Shown here piece after piece: positions 8,317 through 17,272 of a DNA stretch of 64,000 bases. The position numbers and the translations under genes are program-made. Under the pieces are notes generated by a model, which had not been told where the DNA came from, ran no database searches, and was given only the letters and a program-made list of their open reading frames with translations. Origin of the DNA: MPNP01 sp965221445 (lineage in GTDB: Bacteria; Pseudomonadota; Alphaproteobacteria; Rhodobacterales; Rhodobacteraceae); contig CBDCSF010000013.1 of the NCBI GenBank assembly GCA_965221445.1, forward strand, positions 310,001 to 374,000, given 5' to 3'. Each line of letters starts with the position of its first letter. Within the stretch, counting starts at the first letter, position 1.

Positions 8317-8420
8317 TGGTACCTCAGAAATTTGCTAATTACAGTTTGCATGGATCCGCGTTGACTTTTTGCAGGACCATTAAATTATTAGATCAATCTA
8401 AATTAATGTAATTTGATTTA

Positions 8421-9530
8421 ATGCCAATAACTTTATTCCGTTACACATTCATCCGCCTTTGCGTTGGGTTTATTTTCTTTACTGTTATATTTGCCGGTTT
8501 GAATTGGGTAAACCTACTGGTTCGTAGTATTGATCTGATTTTGGCTGAAATCCAATACCCAAGCTACCTCCTACAACATTTAATTTTGATGCTTGTTGTT
8601 GCTCTGGACCGGGTAATTCCAATCTCAGCATTTCTTGCGACGGTATATGTCGTTATCAAAATGCGGAGCAGTCATGAATTCACCATTCAACAAACCATGG
8701 GACTTGGAAAGTTGGGAATCTCATTCCCCATTATCGCCTTCGCATTCACTATTGGATTAATTGAAGTTGCATTGAAATTTGAATTTCGTCCTCTTAGCGA
8801 CAATAAAATTATTGAAGTTGTATCAGAACTTGAATGGGCCCTGGATAGATATAGAATAAAACCAGGAAGGTTTTTGGATTTTGAAGATGGTCGCACCATT
8901 ATAACTGAAGGAGTGGGTGAGGAAGGAGAATTAAATGATCTGGTCATACACATTGATTCTCAAGGTGATAACAATTCTAGGTTATGGGTTTCTGCCAAAA
9001 CTGGCGAAATAAATTATTCGACAGATGAAAAGGAATTTGTTCTCTCTGGAGGACAGATTCTATCCCAAATTCAGGGGGGACAAGAACCTGAAACAGTGAT
9101 TGTTATCAAATTTCTAGAGAACCTGACGTTTATTGAAGAAAGGATGACCAAATCCTTTTCAGAGAATCTTAGGACAGCAGACATCATTGAGAACTTCATC
9201 AGCAATGAAGAATTGAGTCCCTGGATAAAGCAAGAAATTAACGAAAGATTAAATAAGATTTTCTTTTCACTATTTGTTGTATTATGTGGAGGGATTGTCT
9301 TTATCATCGGATACAAAAACAGTTGGAACGGTTTTATCACCATTATGATTTCGACACTTCTTGTAATGGGGAGTTATGTCGTTGGAAAACAGTTGGAAGC
9401 AGCAGAAAACATCACTAGAACCCTACCCTTAGTACAGTACATTTCAACGATTCCATTGATACTTTTTTTCCTTGGCTGGGCATCTATTGACATACAAAAA
9501 GTGTCAAATGTGGAATCAAAGCAAGATTGA
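8421..9530 (+). CDS. lptF: LPS export permease LptF
   Basis: This 369-residue YjgP/YjgQ-family membrane protein is one of the two permeases of the LptB2FG ABC transporter, which extracts LPS from the inner membrane. Helices lie at about 10-35, 55-75 and 95-115, then comes a periplasmic beta-jellyroll (about 125-270), and three C-terminal helices follow at about 275-295, 302-322 and 330-350. The divergent pepA-holC on the left is the standard alphaproteobacterial context. Normally lptG follows directly; here a terminator and 1.7 kb of accessory DNA separate the two. No strong ribosome binding site precedes the ATG. Confidence 0.88.
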   Translation: MPITLFRYTFIRLCVGFIFFTVIFAGLNWVNLLVRSIDLILAEIQYPSYLLQHLILMLVVALDRVIPISAFLATVYVVIKMRSSHEFTIQQTMGLGKLGISFPIIAFAFTIGLIEVALKFEFRPLSDNKIIEVVSELEWALDRYRIKPGRFLDFEDGRTIITEGVGEEGELNDLVIHIDSQGDNNSRLWVSAKTGEINYSTDEKEFVLSGGQILSQIQGGQEPETVIVIKFLENLTFIEERMTKSFSENLRTADIIENFISNEELSPWIKQEINERLNKIFFSLFVVLCGGIVFIIGYKNSWNGFITIMISTLLVMGSYVVGKQLEAAENITRTLPLVQYISTIPLILFFLGWASIDIQKVSNVESKQD

Positions 9531-9594
9531 ATTGTTCTACAGATGCTGGAAAATTGCACATGGGTATTTTCTTTGGATAATACCCACACCGAGA

Positions 9595-9624
9595 GAAGGA
9601 AATTGATTGTTTTCCTTCAGTTTT
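9595..9624 (+). terminator. Rho-independent terminator after lptF
   Basis: GAAGGAAA (9595-9602) pairs with TTTCCTTC (9611-9618) and is followed by AG-TTTT (9619-9624). A second hairpin, TGGGTATT (9561-9568) with AATACCCA (9579-9586), lies just upstream. Together they should end lptF transcription, which would make lptG dependent on its own promoter. Confidence 0.6.
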
Positions 9625-9659
9625 AGTACCAATAAATTTAATAGGTCAAATATTGTTTA

Positions 9660-10312
9660 TTAATCTTCAGTTAGTGGAGGACTGATGGACACCCAATCAG
9701 TTATTAGATCAATCAATTCACTGTCCCCTAAGTCCTTTTCCAGGTAGTCGTCAATCTTCTCTAATGAGTTGCCGGCCTCAAGGAGTTTATCAGAAAGCCA
9801 TCTTTGGAAACTTTCGTAATCGGCAATCAACTTATCTGCTCCAATAAGTTTGATTTTTCCTAATCCCTTTATCCATTTGCAAACCTCACTAATGGCAATT
9901 TCGTATTTACCACGATGAGATTTAATTCGTATCCGGCTAAGTCAGAAAGAGCTATCTTATATCGGTACTTCTGCTCTTCCAAAACCAAAAAAACTGTTTC
10001 TTGGAAATGGTTTTCCCTAAACTTCATACATCCAAAATCTAATCCCAACTCAAATGGCATATTCATCCTGTGGTGTTTATATGGATTAGATGATTAACAT
10101 CGACTCAAATCATGGATTGAATACTTGGAATTGCAGATAAGTTCCATAATCTTTTCCAAGCGAGGTTCACCTGAATTAGTTCATTCCGAAGCTATTCTGG
10201 GCTTCAAACCAAATCGGATCAAACAGAAAAGAACAGCGTGAAGTATCGGTCTATATTCATCATCAAATGGACAATTGACGAATACACTCCTGTTGAAATC
10301 TGAAGATGGTAA
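9660..10312 (-). pseudogene. Decayed gene of a conserved hypothetical family (NCPFD...SIHDLSR...MPFELG)
   Basis: Read on the minus strand, one frame gives FVNCPFDDEYRP, GLKPRIASE, SKYSIHDLSR, MNMPFELGLDFG and KYRYKIALSDLAG. These are the ordered conserved blocks of a widespread protein of roughly 160-200 residues that I know only as a conserved hypothetical. The frame is broken by TGA at 10183-10181 and TAA at 10096-10094. A one-base loss near 9937 then shifts it: after DLAG the sequence continues in the next frame as RIKSHRGKYEIAISEVCKWI and runs to TAA at 9660. No start codon is evident at the 5' end (about 10312). The family has a Rossmann/TIR-like look (inference). It lies 27 bases downstream of the DUF2188 gene and interrupts the lptF-lptG operon. 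Confidence 0.75.
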
Positions 10313-10339
10313 AAATTACTCCTTTGGTGGGTAGGAGTC

Positions 10340-10525
10340 TCAAGCCCTGACTCGCCCACTACGACCATGGATATATAGTTCGGTGCCTTGTCTCCGAGCG
10401 ATCCTGCGTCCCTCTTGAATAGCTTCACTTTGTGTATCGAATTTCTTTGTAACTTTTGCCGACCCAGCACGACGAACTGCCCATTTTCCGCCTCTAGGTA
10501 CGACATGCTGGCCACTAGACCCCAT
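10340..10525 (-). CDS. DUF2188 small protein
   Basis: This small basic protein (61 residues from the ATG at 10525) starts MGSSGQHVVPRGGKWAVRR. The core GQHVVP..GKWAVRRAGS...FDTQSEAI...IARRQGTEL.IHGR.GR.R is the DUF2188 signature. The open frame extends 23 codons upstream to 10594, but family members start close to the GQHVVP block and GGA precedes the internal ATG, so the shorter form is preferred. The function of DUF2188 is unknown. The C-terminus stops right after GRVRA, slightly shorter than usual, where relatives continue with a D/N-S-Y-G-like tail. Its downstream neighbour is a dead gene. Confidence 0.75.
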   Translation of the reverse strand: MGSSGQHVVPRGGKWAVRRAGSAKVTKKFDTQSEAIQEGRRIARRQGTELYIHGRSGRVRA

Positions 10526-10594
10526 CTTTGGTTTCCACTTTAGATATTTATACCTAAGAAATATAGTCGACTTATAAGCATTCATCAATAACAT

Positions 10595-11242
10595 CTAAAT
10601 CACAGCCACTGACATCTGTAATCAAGAAAGGAAGAGACCTGACTAATACTAAATAAGCAAGACGATAATGATACAATACAACAATCAGAAGGTCCGTGGA
10701 TTAAATAAAAAGTTAAATATTACTTTATACAAGCCCCAATTAAATGAGAATAAAATTTGTTGTAATCTGGATAGTTCTGTATCAAAATGGTGCCTTTGTG
10801 GGAGTTTAAATGGTTTTGTTTTACGGCTTACCCAAATACTTTACTAGACCCTGTTTCAGAGTATATTTTATGTCAAGGAACTTGGTATTTTTCAACAAGG
10901 GATAAATGCATATCGGGTTAAATCTGAAACCTTTACGTCTTGTCAATACCAATTATCATCTCACCAAACCATTGAAATCCGTACTAGTAAATGTACTTCG
11001 CTTGAAAATCATAACTATTGTGTTTCCAACAAAAATCATTGCCTTCATAGTAGTCGATGAAGTGAATAAGCTCGTTAAAAAAAGTAATTTGACCTCGGTA
11101 CACTAGTGAATCGGAAAGCGAGAATTGAGCATGACTTTAAAATCAATTAAATACTGAATGAATGCTTTGAGACAGGTTTTTGTTAATTTATAATCCTAAG
11201 TGTTATAATCGTAAAGTCAGTGTAAACCGGGATTAAATATTT
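10595..11242. other. Gene-free stretch before lptG
   Basis: About 650 AT-rich bases separate the DUF2188 region from lptG. The only open frame of note (10906-11106, +) has no ribosome binding site and no recognisable domain. The lptG promoter must lie here, because a terminator follows lptF; no confident -35/-10 pair was identified. Confidence 0.45.
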
Positions 11243-12604
11243 GTGACTATACATTGGTATATTGCCAGGAAATTTATTCGATCTCTGCTGATTGTTCTAA
11301 TTACCTTTTTCTGCCTGGGCTATATCCAGGAATTGGCAACAGGAGCTGGAGCTGCCATAGAAGGAGAAGGTTCGTATTCCATTGATAAATTGCTCTTAAT
11401 TCTCCTGTTTGTTCCCCAATTTATTTTTGAAAACCTACCGATGGTTTTTCTTTTGGCTGCAATACACTTTTGCTTATTTTTTCTTAGGAGTAGAGAATAC
11501 CTGGCTGTAAAATCCTTTGGCAGAAGAGGTCAAAACGTAACCCTTCTGGTCATGGTTTTGTCATTTATTTTGGGTTTAGTCTGCCTAGCGTTGATCAATC
11601 CCATTGTTGCCTGGACAAATATAGAATCACAATTACTACAATCCGCTAATTCACCCGACTCCAAGGTAGAAATTAATCAGGAAAGATTTTGGTTTCAGAT
11701 GGAAATCAAAGGGAAGGATGCCATTATCAGAGCCGCTAGATTGGATACTGAGATTGAAAATCAGATTCATTTAGAGGATGTTGAAATCATGCTCAAAGAT
11801 ACGGAAGGTTCCCCCATAGAGAATTATTGCAAAGCCTCTGAAATTTATGTGTTTGACCAATATCTCGAAATTTTTCCTGAAAACCAGTGTAATCTTGTCT
11901 CTGAACTTACCCGAAGTACCGATATTGGAGAAAACACTTTAAGGGTTCTAGTTGGTACAGACATTTCCCCAGAAGATTTTACTTCCTTAATTCCACTGGA
12001 ACAAACAACCGTTTGGTCTAGTGGAAGAATCTCCAATACTTTGGAAAAACTAGGTCTCTTGGCAAGTGCCCATGAACAGAAAGTTTATTTTTTCTCTCTG
12101 ATTTCCCTACCATTCTTACTATCCTTCATGGTCGGACTTGGGGTGGGCATTTTACCTTTTTTTGAATTTACAGGGCTCTATAAAGGGGCCTTCCTTATTT
12201 TCCTATTTGGTCTGGGAGTGTTCTTTCTAGATAAAGTTTTATACTCCTTTGTAGTAAACAAGGACTATCCGTACCAAGTTGCATCCTTGTTCTTTCCATT
12301 CCCGGTATTGATGGTAATTTGTATTTTTGTGGGAATTGTACCCCTTCCAAAATTTAAGTTACCCAAATTCGAAAGAAGCATTATACCTTTTACGATTAGG
12401 TTGATGGCACTCTATATTTTTAATCTTGTTGTTAACTTCTTTATTTATCCTCAAATCCTGACATCTGAGTACGCAGCCCTGAATTTCTCCCTATTTTCGT
12501 CTATACTACTATTTATCTTGATGCCTTATATAGAAAAGCAGGGGAAATACATTCTCAATACCAGGACAGGCTATTGGTCAATCTTCTCTTGGCTTAGAAT
12601 TTAG
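11243..12604 (+). CDS. lptG: LPS export permease LptG, with C-terminal membrane extension
   Basis: This 453-residue YjgP/YjgQ-family permease pairs with LptF. The N-terminal block YIARKFIRSLLIVLITFF and the helices at about 45-75 and 95-120 match the family. A periplasmic beta domain (about 130-270) and a second helical set (about 278-300, 306-328, 336-360) follow. The protein then continues for about 90 residues after PKFKLPKFERS with two more predicted helices (about 388-408 and 415-435), where typical LptG (about 360 residues) ends. The start is a GTG at 11243 with a weak ribosome binding site. The gene heads lptG-lptD-surA-pdxA-ksgA. Confidence 0.82.
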   Translation: MTIHWYIARKFIRSLLIVLITFFCLGYIQELATGAGAAIEGEGSYSIDKLLLILLFVPQFIFENLPMVFLLAAIHFCLFFLRSREYLAVKSFGRRGQNVTLLVMVLSFILGLVCLALINPIVAWTNIESQLLQSANSPDSKVEINQERFWFQMEIKGKDAIIRAARLDTEIENQIHLEDVEIMLKDTEGSPIENYCKASEIYVFDQYLEIFPENQCNLVSELTRSTDIGENTLRVLVGTDISPEDFTSLIPLEQTTVWSSGRISNTLEKLGLLASAHEQKVYFFSLISLPFLLSFMVGLGVGILPFFEFTGLYKGAFLIFLFGLGVFFLDKVLYSFVVNKDYPYQVASLFFPFPVLMVICIFVGIVPLPKFKLPKFERSIIPFTIRLMALYIFNLVVNFFIYPQILTSEYAALNFSLFSSILLFILMPYIEKQGKYILNTRTGYWSIFSWLRI

Positions 12605-12624
12605 GGTAATCAACTGGTTTATTA

Positions 12625-15045
12625 GTGTTTATCTGGTTCCCAATCTCAAGTGAAAACAAGAACTTAATCTGGAAATTGGACGAATGTTTCTTTCTACCTA
12701 GGATTGTTCCTTTTAGACTCAACTATCCAATAATTGAAAGATTTTCAAAGAAAAAACATCTTTCATTCCGTTCGCTATACAGGTTTTTAAATGCTTTTGA
12801 TAAAAGACAGGCTGTGAATATTAGTTCTTTTCTGAAATTTGTCCTTATTGGTTCCTTATGTATCTTTGGGACCACCCTCCTGGTTTCAGCACAGGAAGAA
12901 CCTAGAGTTGAAATTTCAGCAGATGAAATAGTCATTGACGGGGACAATAGAGTAAAAGCTTCTGGCAACGTTGAGATAACCTACGGGAACTACGTTATCA
13001 GCACTGACAATGTGGAATTTGGTGATAATTATTACACCTTCAATGACCCAATTTACATTGTAGATGATTCAGGGACCGGGATTGTTGCTGATTTTATATC
13101 CCTATCGCCTGAGGAACAGCAAGGTGTAATTGAAGGGCTTAGAATCCTTTACCAGAACAGGTTACAAATAACTACTGAGACAGTTAGGCGTGCTAATGGA
13201 AGTTTGGTTTTATTCAACAACGTGATTACAACCTGTTCAATTTGTAAAGCCGGGGAAACCCCTCTTTGGTATTTTCAGGCTGATTCAATAACATTGAGGG
13301 AGGATGGCGGCAGGGTACACCTCAAAAATGTCAGGTTCAAGGTATGGGATGTAACCATTTTATATTTACCCTGGTTTTCAATTGTTAGCCCTACATCTGG
13401 AAGACAAAGCGGTTTTTTGGTACCGGAAGTTCGTTACAACAGTAGCAGAGGATTCGAAGCCAAGATCCCCTATTATCATGTTTTGGATGATCACAGTGAT
13501 TTAACTCTTTCGTTTGGTCGTACTGCTGCTAACGAAACGGGGGGTAATCTGGAATTTCGAAACAACTCTAAATCAGGTTGGATATTTTTTGAGGCAGCTT
13601 ATCCATTCAGGGAAAGAAACCTAGGGTTATTTCAACAGGATTTAGTCCTCACGGGAATTCAAAAACCTGATGAGACCTCGCAATTCAGTTTCCTGATTAC
13701 AGACACAAGTGCAGATAATACGGCCTATCCTTCAGGTCTATTTCCTGAGAATAACAAACTCATTTTACTTGAAGCAAAAAAGACACTGCCGATAGGTGAA
13801 CTTACCTTTCGTACAATTGATGTTAGTCCATTCACCCCTGGTCCACCACCCGGAACCAATAATCAAGAGGATACAGAAGAGAATGACGACGATGATACAG
13901 AGGAAAATAATAAAGAAACTACAAACACCTTTGAAAGATTCATCAGTCTGGGTTTGAAAACGAGGGATTTACTGCCGAGCTCTAGAGCTAGTTTATCCCT
14001 TGAATTGAAATTCAACTCTACCTTACAAAATCAGGCAAATATTGTAGAAGATTCTGAAACTGACGATCAAAATCAGGATTCGACTGATGTCGAATCTAAT
14101 AGATATCATGATTTCAAACATGTATCTTTGCTGGGAAAATTTTCAGATACAAAAATATTCAACTCGGGTATCAAAAGTTCTACCACTTTCTTTTTACTTG
14201 GTGAGGCCTACAGGAATGATGCTCCCGAGGCAAGGAAGCGGGCAAATTATGGACGTGCCTTAATGGTAAACAATCTATCCTTCCCCTTGGTCATGACCGG
14301 CGGGAAAAACTACCAGACATTTACCCCTTTCATACAAGTGGTATATTCCCAGGATAATAATAAGGACTTGCCGAATAGGCCTGAAGCTTTGCAAGTTATA
14401 GACCGTAGCAAATTCCTGTCCAACCATCAGGATATTGTCGAATCCTGGATACGTGATGGTCGAGAAATTAGTCTAGGGGTGAAGTATTTCACGTCATTTC
14501 AGGATAACAAGTTCGATTTTGTAATAGGTAAAACCATTTTAAAGCCTGATAGAGATCCCAAAAATAAACCAGAATATGTTCATGGTGGGGACCAGGAAAC
14601 CCATTATTTTGCTGAAGGTATTCTTGATTTGGGAGGAAATATTGAGTTGACATCCCTATTTGTTGGCGACAATAATTTCAGGGCGGTAAGTAACTATTCC
14701 AGATTTGCCTTGATGAATAGCGATTATGAAGCGGGTGTTTCCTATGGGTGGATTAGGGGGGAAGATTATAAGGATAAATCCAAATCAGCAAGTTCATATC
14801 TAAAAATTCCGATTTCAGACCAGTGGACAGGTTTTGCCAATTTTGAATATGATTTCTTGGGCGAATCAAAAAGAAAATATGAACTGGGTGCGGTTTATCA
14901 CCACCAGTGTGTAACTTTCGAAATATCAGCAGAGCGGACACTAAAAACAGATATGACTGATAAATCCAGTCCCGATTATTCCATTGGTGTTTCTTTGGTT
15001 GGATTTACCTCTGCAAGTACTTTATCTACTAAAAATTGTAACTAA
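12625..15045 (+). CDS. lptD: LPS assembly outer-membrane protein LptD
   Basis: LptD is the 26-stranded barrel that, with the lipoprotein LptE, inserts LPS into the outer leaflet. The 806-residue frame has a hydrophobic signal segment at 68-88 ending in VSAQ, then the OstA/jellyroll domain (VEISADEIVIDGDNRVKASG...), then the LptD barrel domain with SGFLVPEVRYNSSRG. Cysteines C204 and C207, and C762 and C805 near the end, are suitable for the inter-domain disulfides known in E. coli. An acidic insertion (about 414-433) interrupts the barrel, probably in a surface loop. The start is uncertain: the GTG at 12625 gives an unusually long leader and no internal ATG precedes the signal segment. Confidence 0.9.
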   Translation: MFIWFPISSENKNLIWKLDECFFLPRIVPFRLNYPIIERFSKKKHLSFRSLYRFLNAFDKRQAVNISSFLKFVLIGSLCIFGTTLLVSAQEEPRVEISADEIVIDGDNRVKASGNVEITYGNYVISTDNVEFGDNYYTFNDPIYIVDDSGTGIVADFISLSPEEQQGVIEGLRILYQNRLQITTETVRRANGSLVLFNNVITTCSICKAGETPLWYFQADSITLREDGGRVHLKNVRFKVWDVTILYLPWFSIVSPTSGRQSGFLVPEVRYNSSRGFEAKIPYYHVLDDHSDLTLSFGRTAANETGGNLEFRNNSKSGWIFFEAAYPFRERNLGLFQQDLVLTGIQKPDETSQFSFLITDTSADNTAYPSGLFPENNKLILLEAKKTLPIGELTFRTIDVSPFTPGPPPGTNNQEDTEENDDDDTEENNKETTNTFERFISLGLKTRDLLPSSRASLSLELKFNSTLQNQANIVEDSETDDQNQDSTDVESNRYHDFKHVSLLGKFSDTKIFNSGIKSSTTFFLLGEAYRNDAPEARKRANYGRALMVNNLSFPLVMTGGKNYQTFTPFIQVVYSQDNNKDLPNRPEALQVIDRSKFLSNHQDIVESWIRDGREISLGVKYFTSFQDNKFDFVIGKTILKPDRDPKNKPEYVHGGDQETHYFAEGILDLGGNIELTSLFVGDNNFRAVSNYSRFALMNSDYEAGVSYGWIRGEDYKDKSKSASSYLKIPISDQWTGFANFEYDFLGESKRKYELGAVYHHQCVTFEISAERTLKTDMTDKSSPDYSIGVSLVGFTSASTLSTKNCN

Positions 15046-15057
15046 ATTCAGAGTACC

Positions 15058-16269
15058 ATGAAACCTAAACTATTAACTTTTGTCATTTTTGCATTTGTCT
15101 TCATTGCAAAGCTAAATATTGCCTACGGGCAAACCAATCTGTTTGCTACAGCCTTTACAGTAAATGGGGCAGCTGTCAGCAATTATGAAATAGATCAAAA
15201 AGTTCGATTTCTTCGCTTTTTGGGAGAAAGTGGAGATGTCAAAGGTCTGGCCGAAGAGGAACTCATAAAGGAAAAACTGTACATTCAGGAAACTGATCGA
15301 GTTGGGATTGATCTTACCCAACAGCAAATACTCGCGGCAGCTACAGATTATGCCGAAAGCAGGAATAATTCACTCAACGATTTCCTAAACCGAATTGGGA
15401 ATTCTGGTGTATCCAAAGAATCCTTTTTTAGCTACATAGAAGCACAATTGGCTTGGGCAGAACTAGCCCGTGCAGTTTTTGGTCCAATTATCCGAGACTT
15501 ACCTACCCCGGATGTAGATGAAAAACTTCTGCTTGAATACAGGACCACAAGAAACATGGCAAACCTACTTGAAATTGTTCTTCGCATTGATGAGAACAAT
15601 CCTAATCAGGCCCAACAAATAGCACAGGAAATAAATCGCTCCATTCTAACCCCTGAAGATTTTTCAATTACTGCCCGCAATTATTCGGCCTCCTCCACCA
15701 GAAATGAAGGAGGTGCGGTAGGATGGTTGAATATTGATAATATCAGTGGAGCATTCAGAAGTGTTATCAACAGAACTCCATCAGGAACTGTATCCGAACC
15801 AGTTCAAGTTGACAATCTCTATTACATATTTTTTGTTTTGGGTAAGAGAACTGAAACCTCTGCAACAAGCTTCGTTTCAATAGATTATGCTACTTTAAGG
15901 ACAGACTCTCTTAGTACAAGTCAGGTATCCAATATTCAGAACACCATCGCTAACCGAAGTCAAACTTGCACCGATTTTTCTGAATATTCGCAGCAATTTG
16001 ATTCAGATAATTTTACCAGGCAAACAGTTGAAAGGGGTGATTTAGGAGCTTTTGCTGATCCCCTGTCAAAATTGGATAACAATGAAACCACAAGAGTGGA
16101 TTTAGACGATGGTTCAAGTTTTATCGTCATGTTATGTAAGAGAAACCTTGTTGATGATGATGAAATACGTCAACGGGTATTGAATAATCTTCGAGACAGA
16201 AAAATTGATGATATGGCCAGGAACCATTATGCACAACTCAGGGCGGAAGCGATTGTCAGAAGGAAATAA
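15058..16269 (+). CDS. surA: Periplasmic peptidyl-prolyl isomerase/chaperone (SurA-like)
   Basis: This 403-residue protein has a signal peptide of about 24 residues (hydrophobic 6-18, cleavage after IAYG). A SurA N-terminal chaperone region follows (AFTVNGAAVSNYEIDQKVRFL). A parvulin-type rotamase domain at about 160-270 contains the EGGAVGWLN block, and a second, more divergent parvulin-like region follows to about 370. SurA escorts unfolded barrel proteins such as LptD to the BAM complex, which fits its place 12 bases after lptD. The reading frame overlaps the start of pdxA. Confidence 0.9.
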   Translation: MKPKLLTFVIFAFVFIAKLNIAYGQTNLFATAFTVNGAAVSNYEIDQKVRFLRFLGESGDVKGLAEEELIKEKLYIQETDRVGIDLTQQQILAAATDYAESRNNSLNDFLNRIGNSGVSKESFFSYIEAQLAWAELARAVFGPIIRDLPTPDVDEKLLLEYRTTRNMANLLEIVLRIDENNPNQAQQIAQEINRSILTPEDFSITARNYSASSTRNEGGAVGWLNIDNISGAFRSVINRTPSGTVSEPVQVDNLYYIFFVLGKRTETSATSFVSIDYATLRTDSLSTSQVSNIQNTIANRSQTCTDFSEYSQQFDSDNFTRQTVERGDLGAFADPLSKLDNNETTRVDLDDGSSFIVMLCKRNLVDDDEIRQRVLNNLRDRKIDDMARNHYAQLRAEAIVRRK

Positions 16270-17272
16270 CTCCGTCATTGCCCTAACTTCCGGTGAACCC
16301 TCTGGTATTGGATTAGAACTCTCAATTAAGGCTTGGAAAAAATTAAGGAAAAGACAGCCTTTTTTTCTTATAGCCGACCGAAATCACTTGGCTGCTTTTG
16401 GAAATTCGCATCCGGTAATAGAAATTCAAACTCCCGAAGAATGTTTCCAGGTTTTCGAAAAGGCACTTCCTTTTCTTCACTGTAATTTTCCTTCACAGAA
16501 TGTACTTGGCGAATACAATCCTGAGAATGCTCAGGGCGTTGTTGGGTCAATCGAGTCTGCTGTTAACTTTGCACTGGCGGGAAGAGTTTCTGGTATCTGT
16601 ACGAATCCTATCACCAAAGACGTATTTCGTCATGCAGGGAAAAAAGAGTTTTCAGGACACACAGAGTATATTTCAAAACTTTGTGGAGTTGATTTTCCTG
16701 TAATGATGCTATCGGGAAAAAAGTTACGAGTAGTACCTGTCACCCGACATATATCACTCAGTTCAGTATCTCAGTGCTTAACCAAAGATTTGTTAAAACA
16801 AACTTTAGAAACAAGTTTGGCTGCCATGAGGAATGATTTCGGTTTATCCCACCCACGTGTTGCGGTTTCCGGACTGAACCCTCATGCAGGTGAAGGGGGA
16901 TCGCTAGGGAGGGAGGAACTGGAAATTATAGAACCCGTAATTAGGAAATTCCAAAATGAGGGTCTGAAGGTTAAGGGGCCCTACTCGGCTGATACCATGT
17001 TCCACAAGAACTTCAGAAAAACATATGATTTGGCTGTTGCAATGTTCCATGATCAAGCTTTGATTCCAATTAAAACTCTGGATTTTTACAAGGCTGTAAA
17101 TGTTACCTTGGGATTACCAATAATACGGACTTCACCTGATCATGGTACTGCTTTTGGTATCGCTGGCAAGGATATAGCCAGGCCTGACAGTTTGATTGAG
17201 GCGATACTGCTTGCTAGGAAGATCCATAAAAACAGAAAAAAGAATGTCAAATACTCTTCCCCCTCTTCGTGA
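16229..17272 (+). CDS. pdxA: 4-hydroxythreonine-4-phosphate dehydrogenase
   Basis: PdxA oxidises 4-phosphohydroxy-L-threonine in the DXP-dependent pyridoxal 5'-phosphate pathway, using NAD and a divalent metal. The conserved blocks are visible: LTSGEPSGIG at the N-terminus, CTNPITKDVFRHAG, SGHTEYIS, RHISL, SGLNPHAGEGG, GPYSADTMFH and AMFHDQALIPIK, which carry the metal-binding histidines and aspartate. Length is near the usual 330-340. The start is uncertain. The ATG at 16229 overlaps surA by 41 bases. A TTG at 16247 is possible, and the family consensus would begin even closer to VIALTSGEP, but no ATG or GTG lies there. It overlaps rsmA downstream by 29 bases. Confidence 0.92.
   Translation: MHNSGRKRLSEGNNSVIALTSGEPSGIGLELSIKAWKKLRKRQPFFLIADRNHLAAFGNSHPVIEIQTPEECFQVFEKALPFLHCNFPSQNVLGEYNPENAQGVVGSIESAVNFALAGRVSGICTNPITKDVFRHAGKKEFSGHTEYISKLCGVDFPVMMLSGKKLRVVPVTRHISLSSVSQCLTKDLLKQTLETSLAAMRNDFGLSHPRVAVSGLNPHAGEGGSLGREELEIIEPVIRKFQNEGLKVKGPYSADTMFHKNFRKTYDLAVAMFHDQALIPIKTLDFYKAVNVTLGLPIIRTSPDHGTAFGIAGKDIARPDSLIEAILLARKIHKNRKKNVKYSSPSS

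Noticed and set aside
10906..11106. A 66-codon plus-strand frame upstream of lptG.
   Set aside because: No binding site, no domain, and a composition consistent with translated AT-rich spacer.
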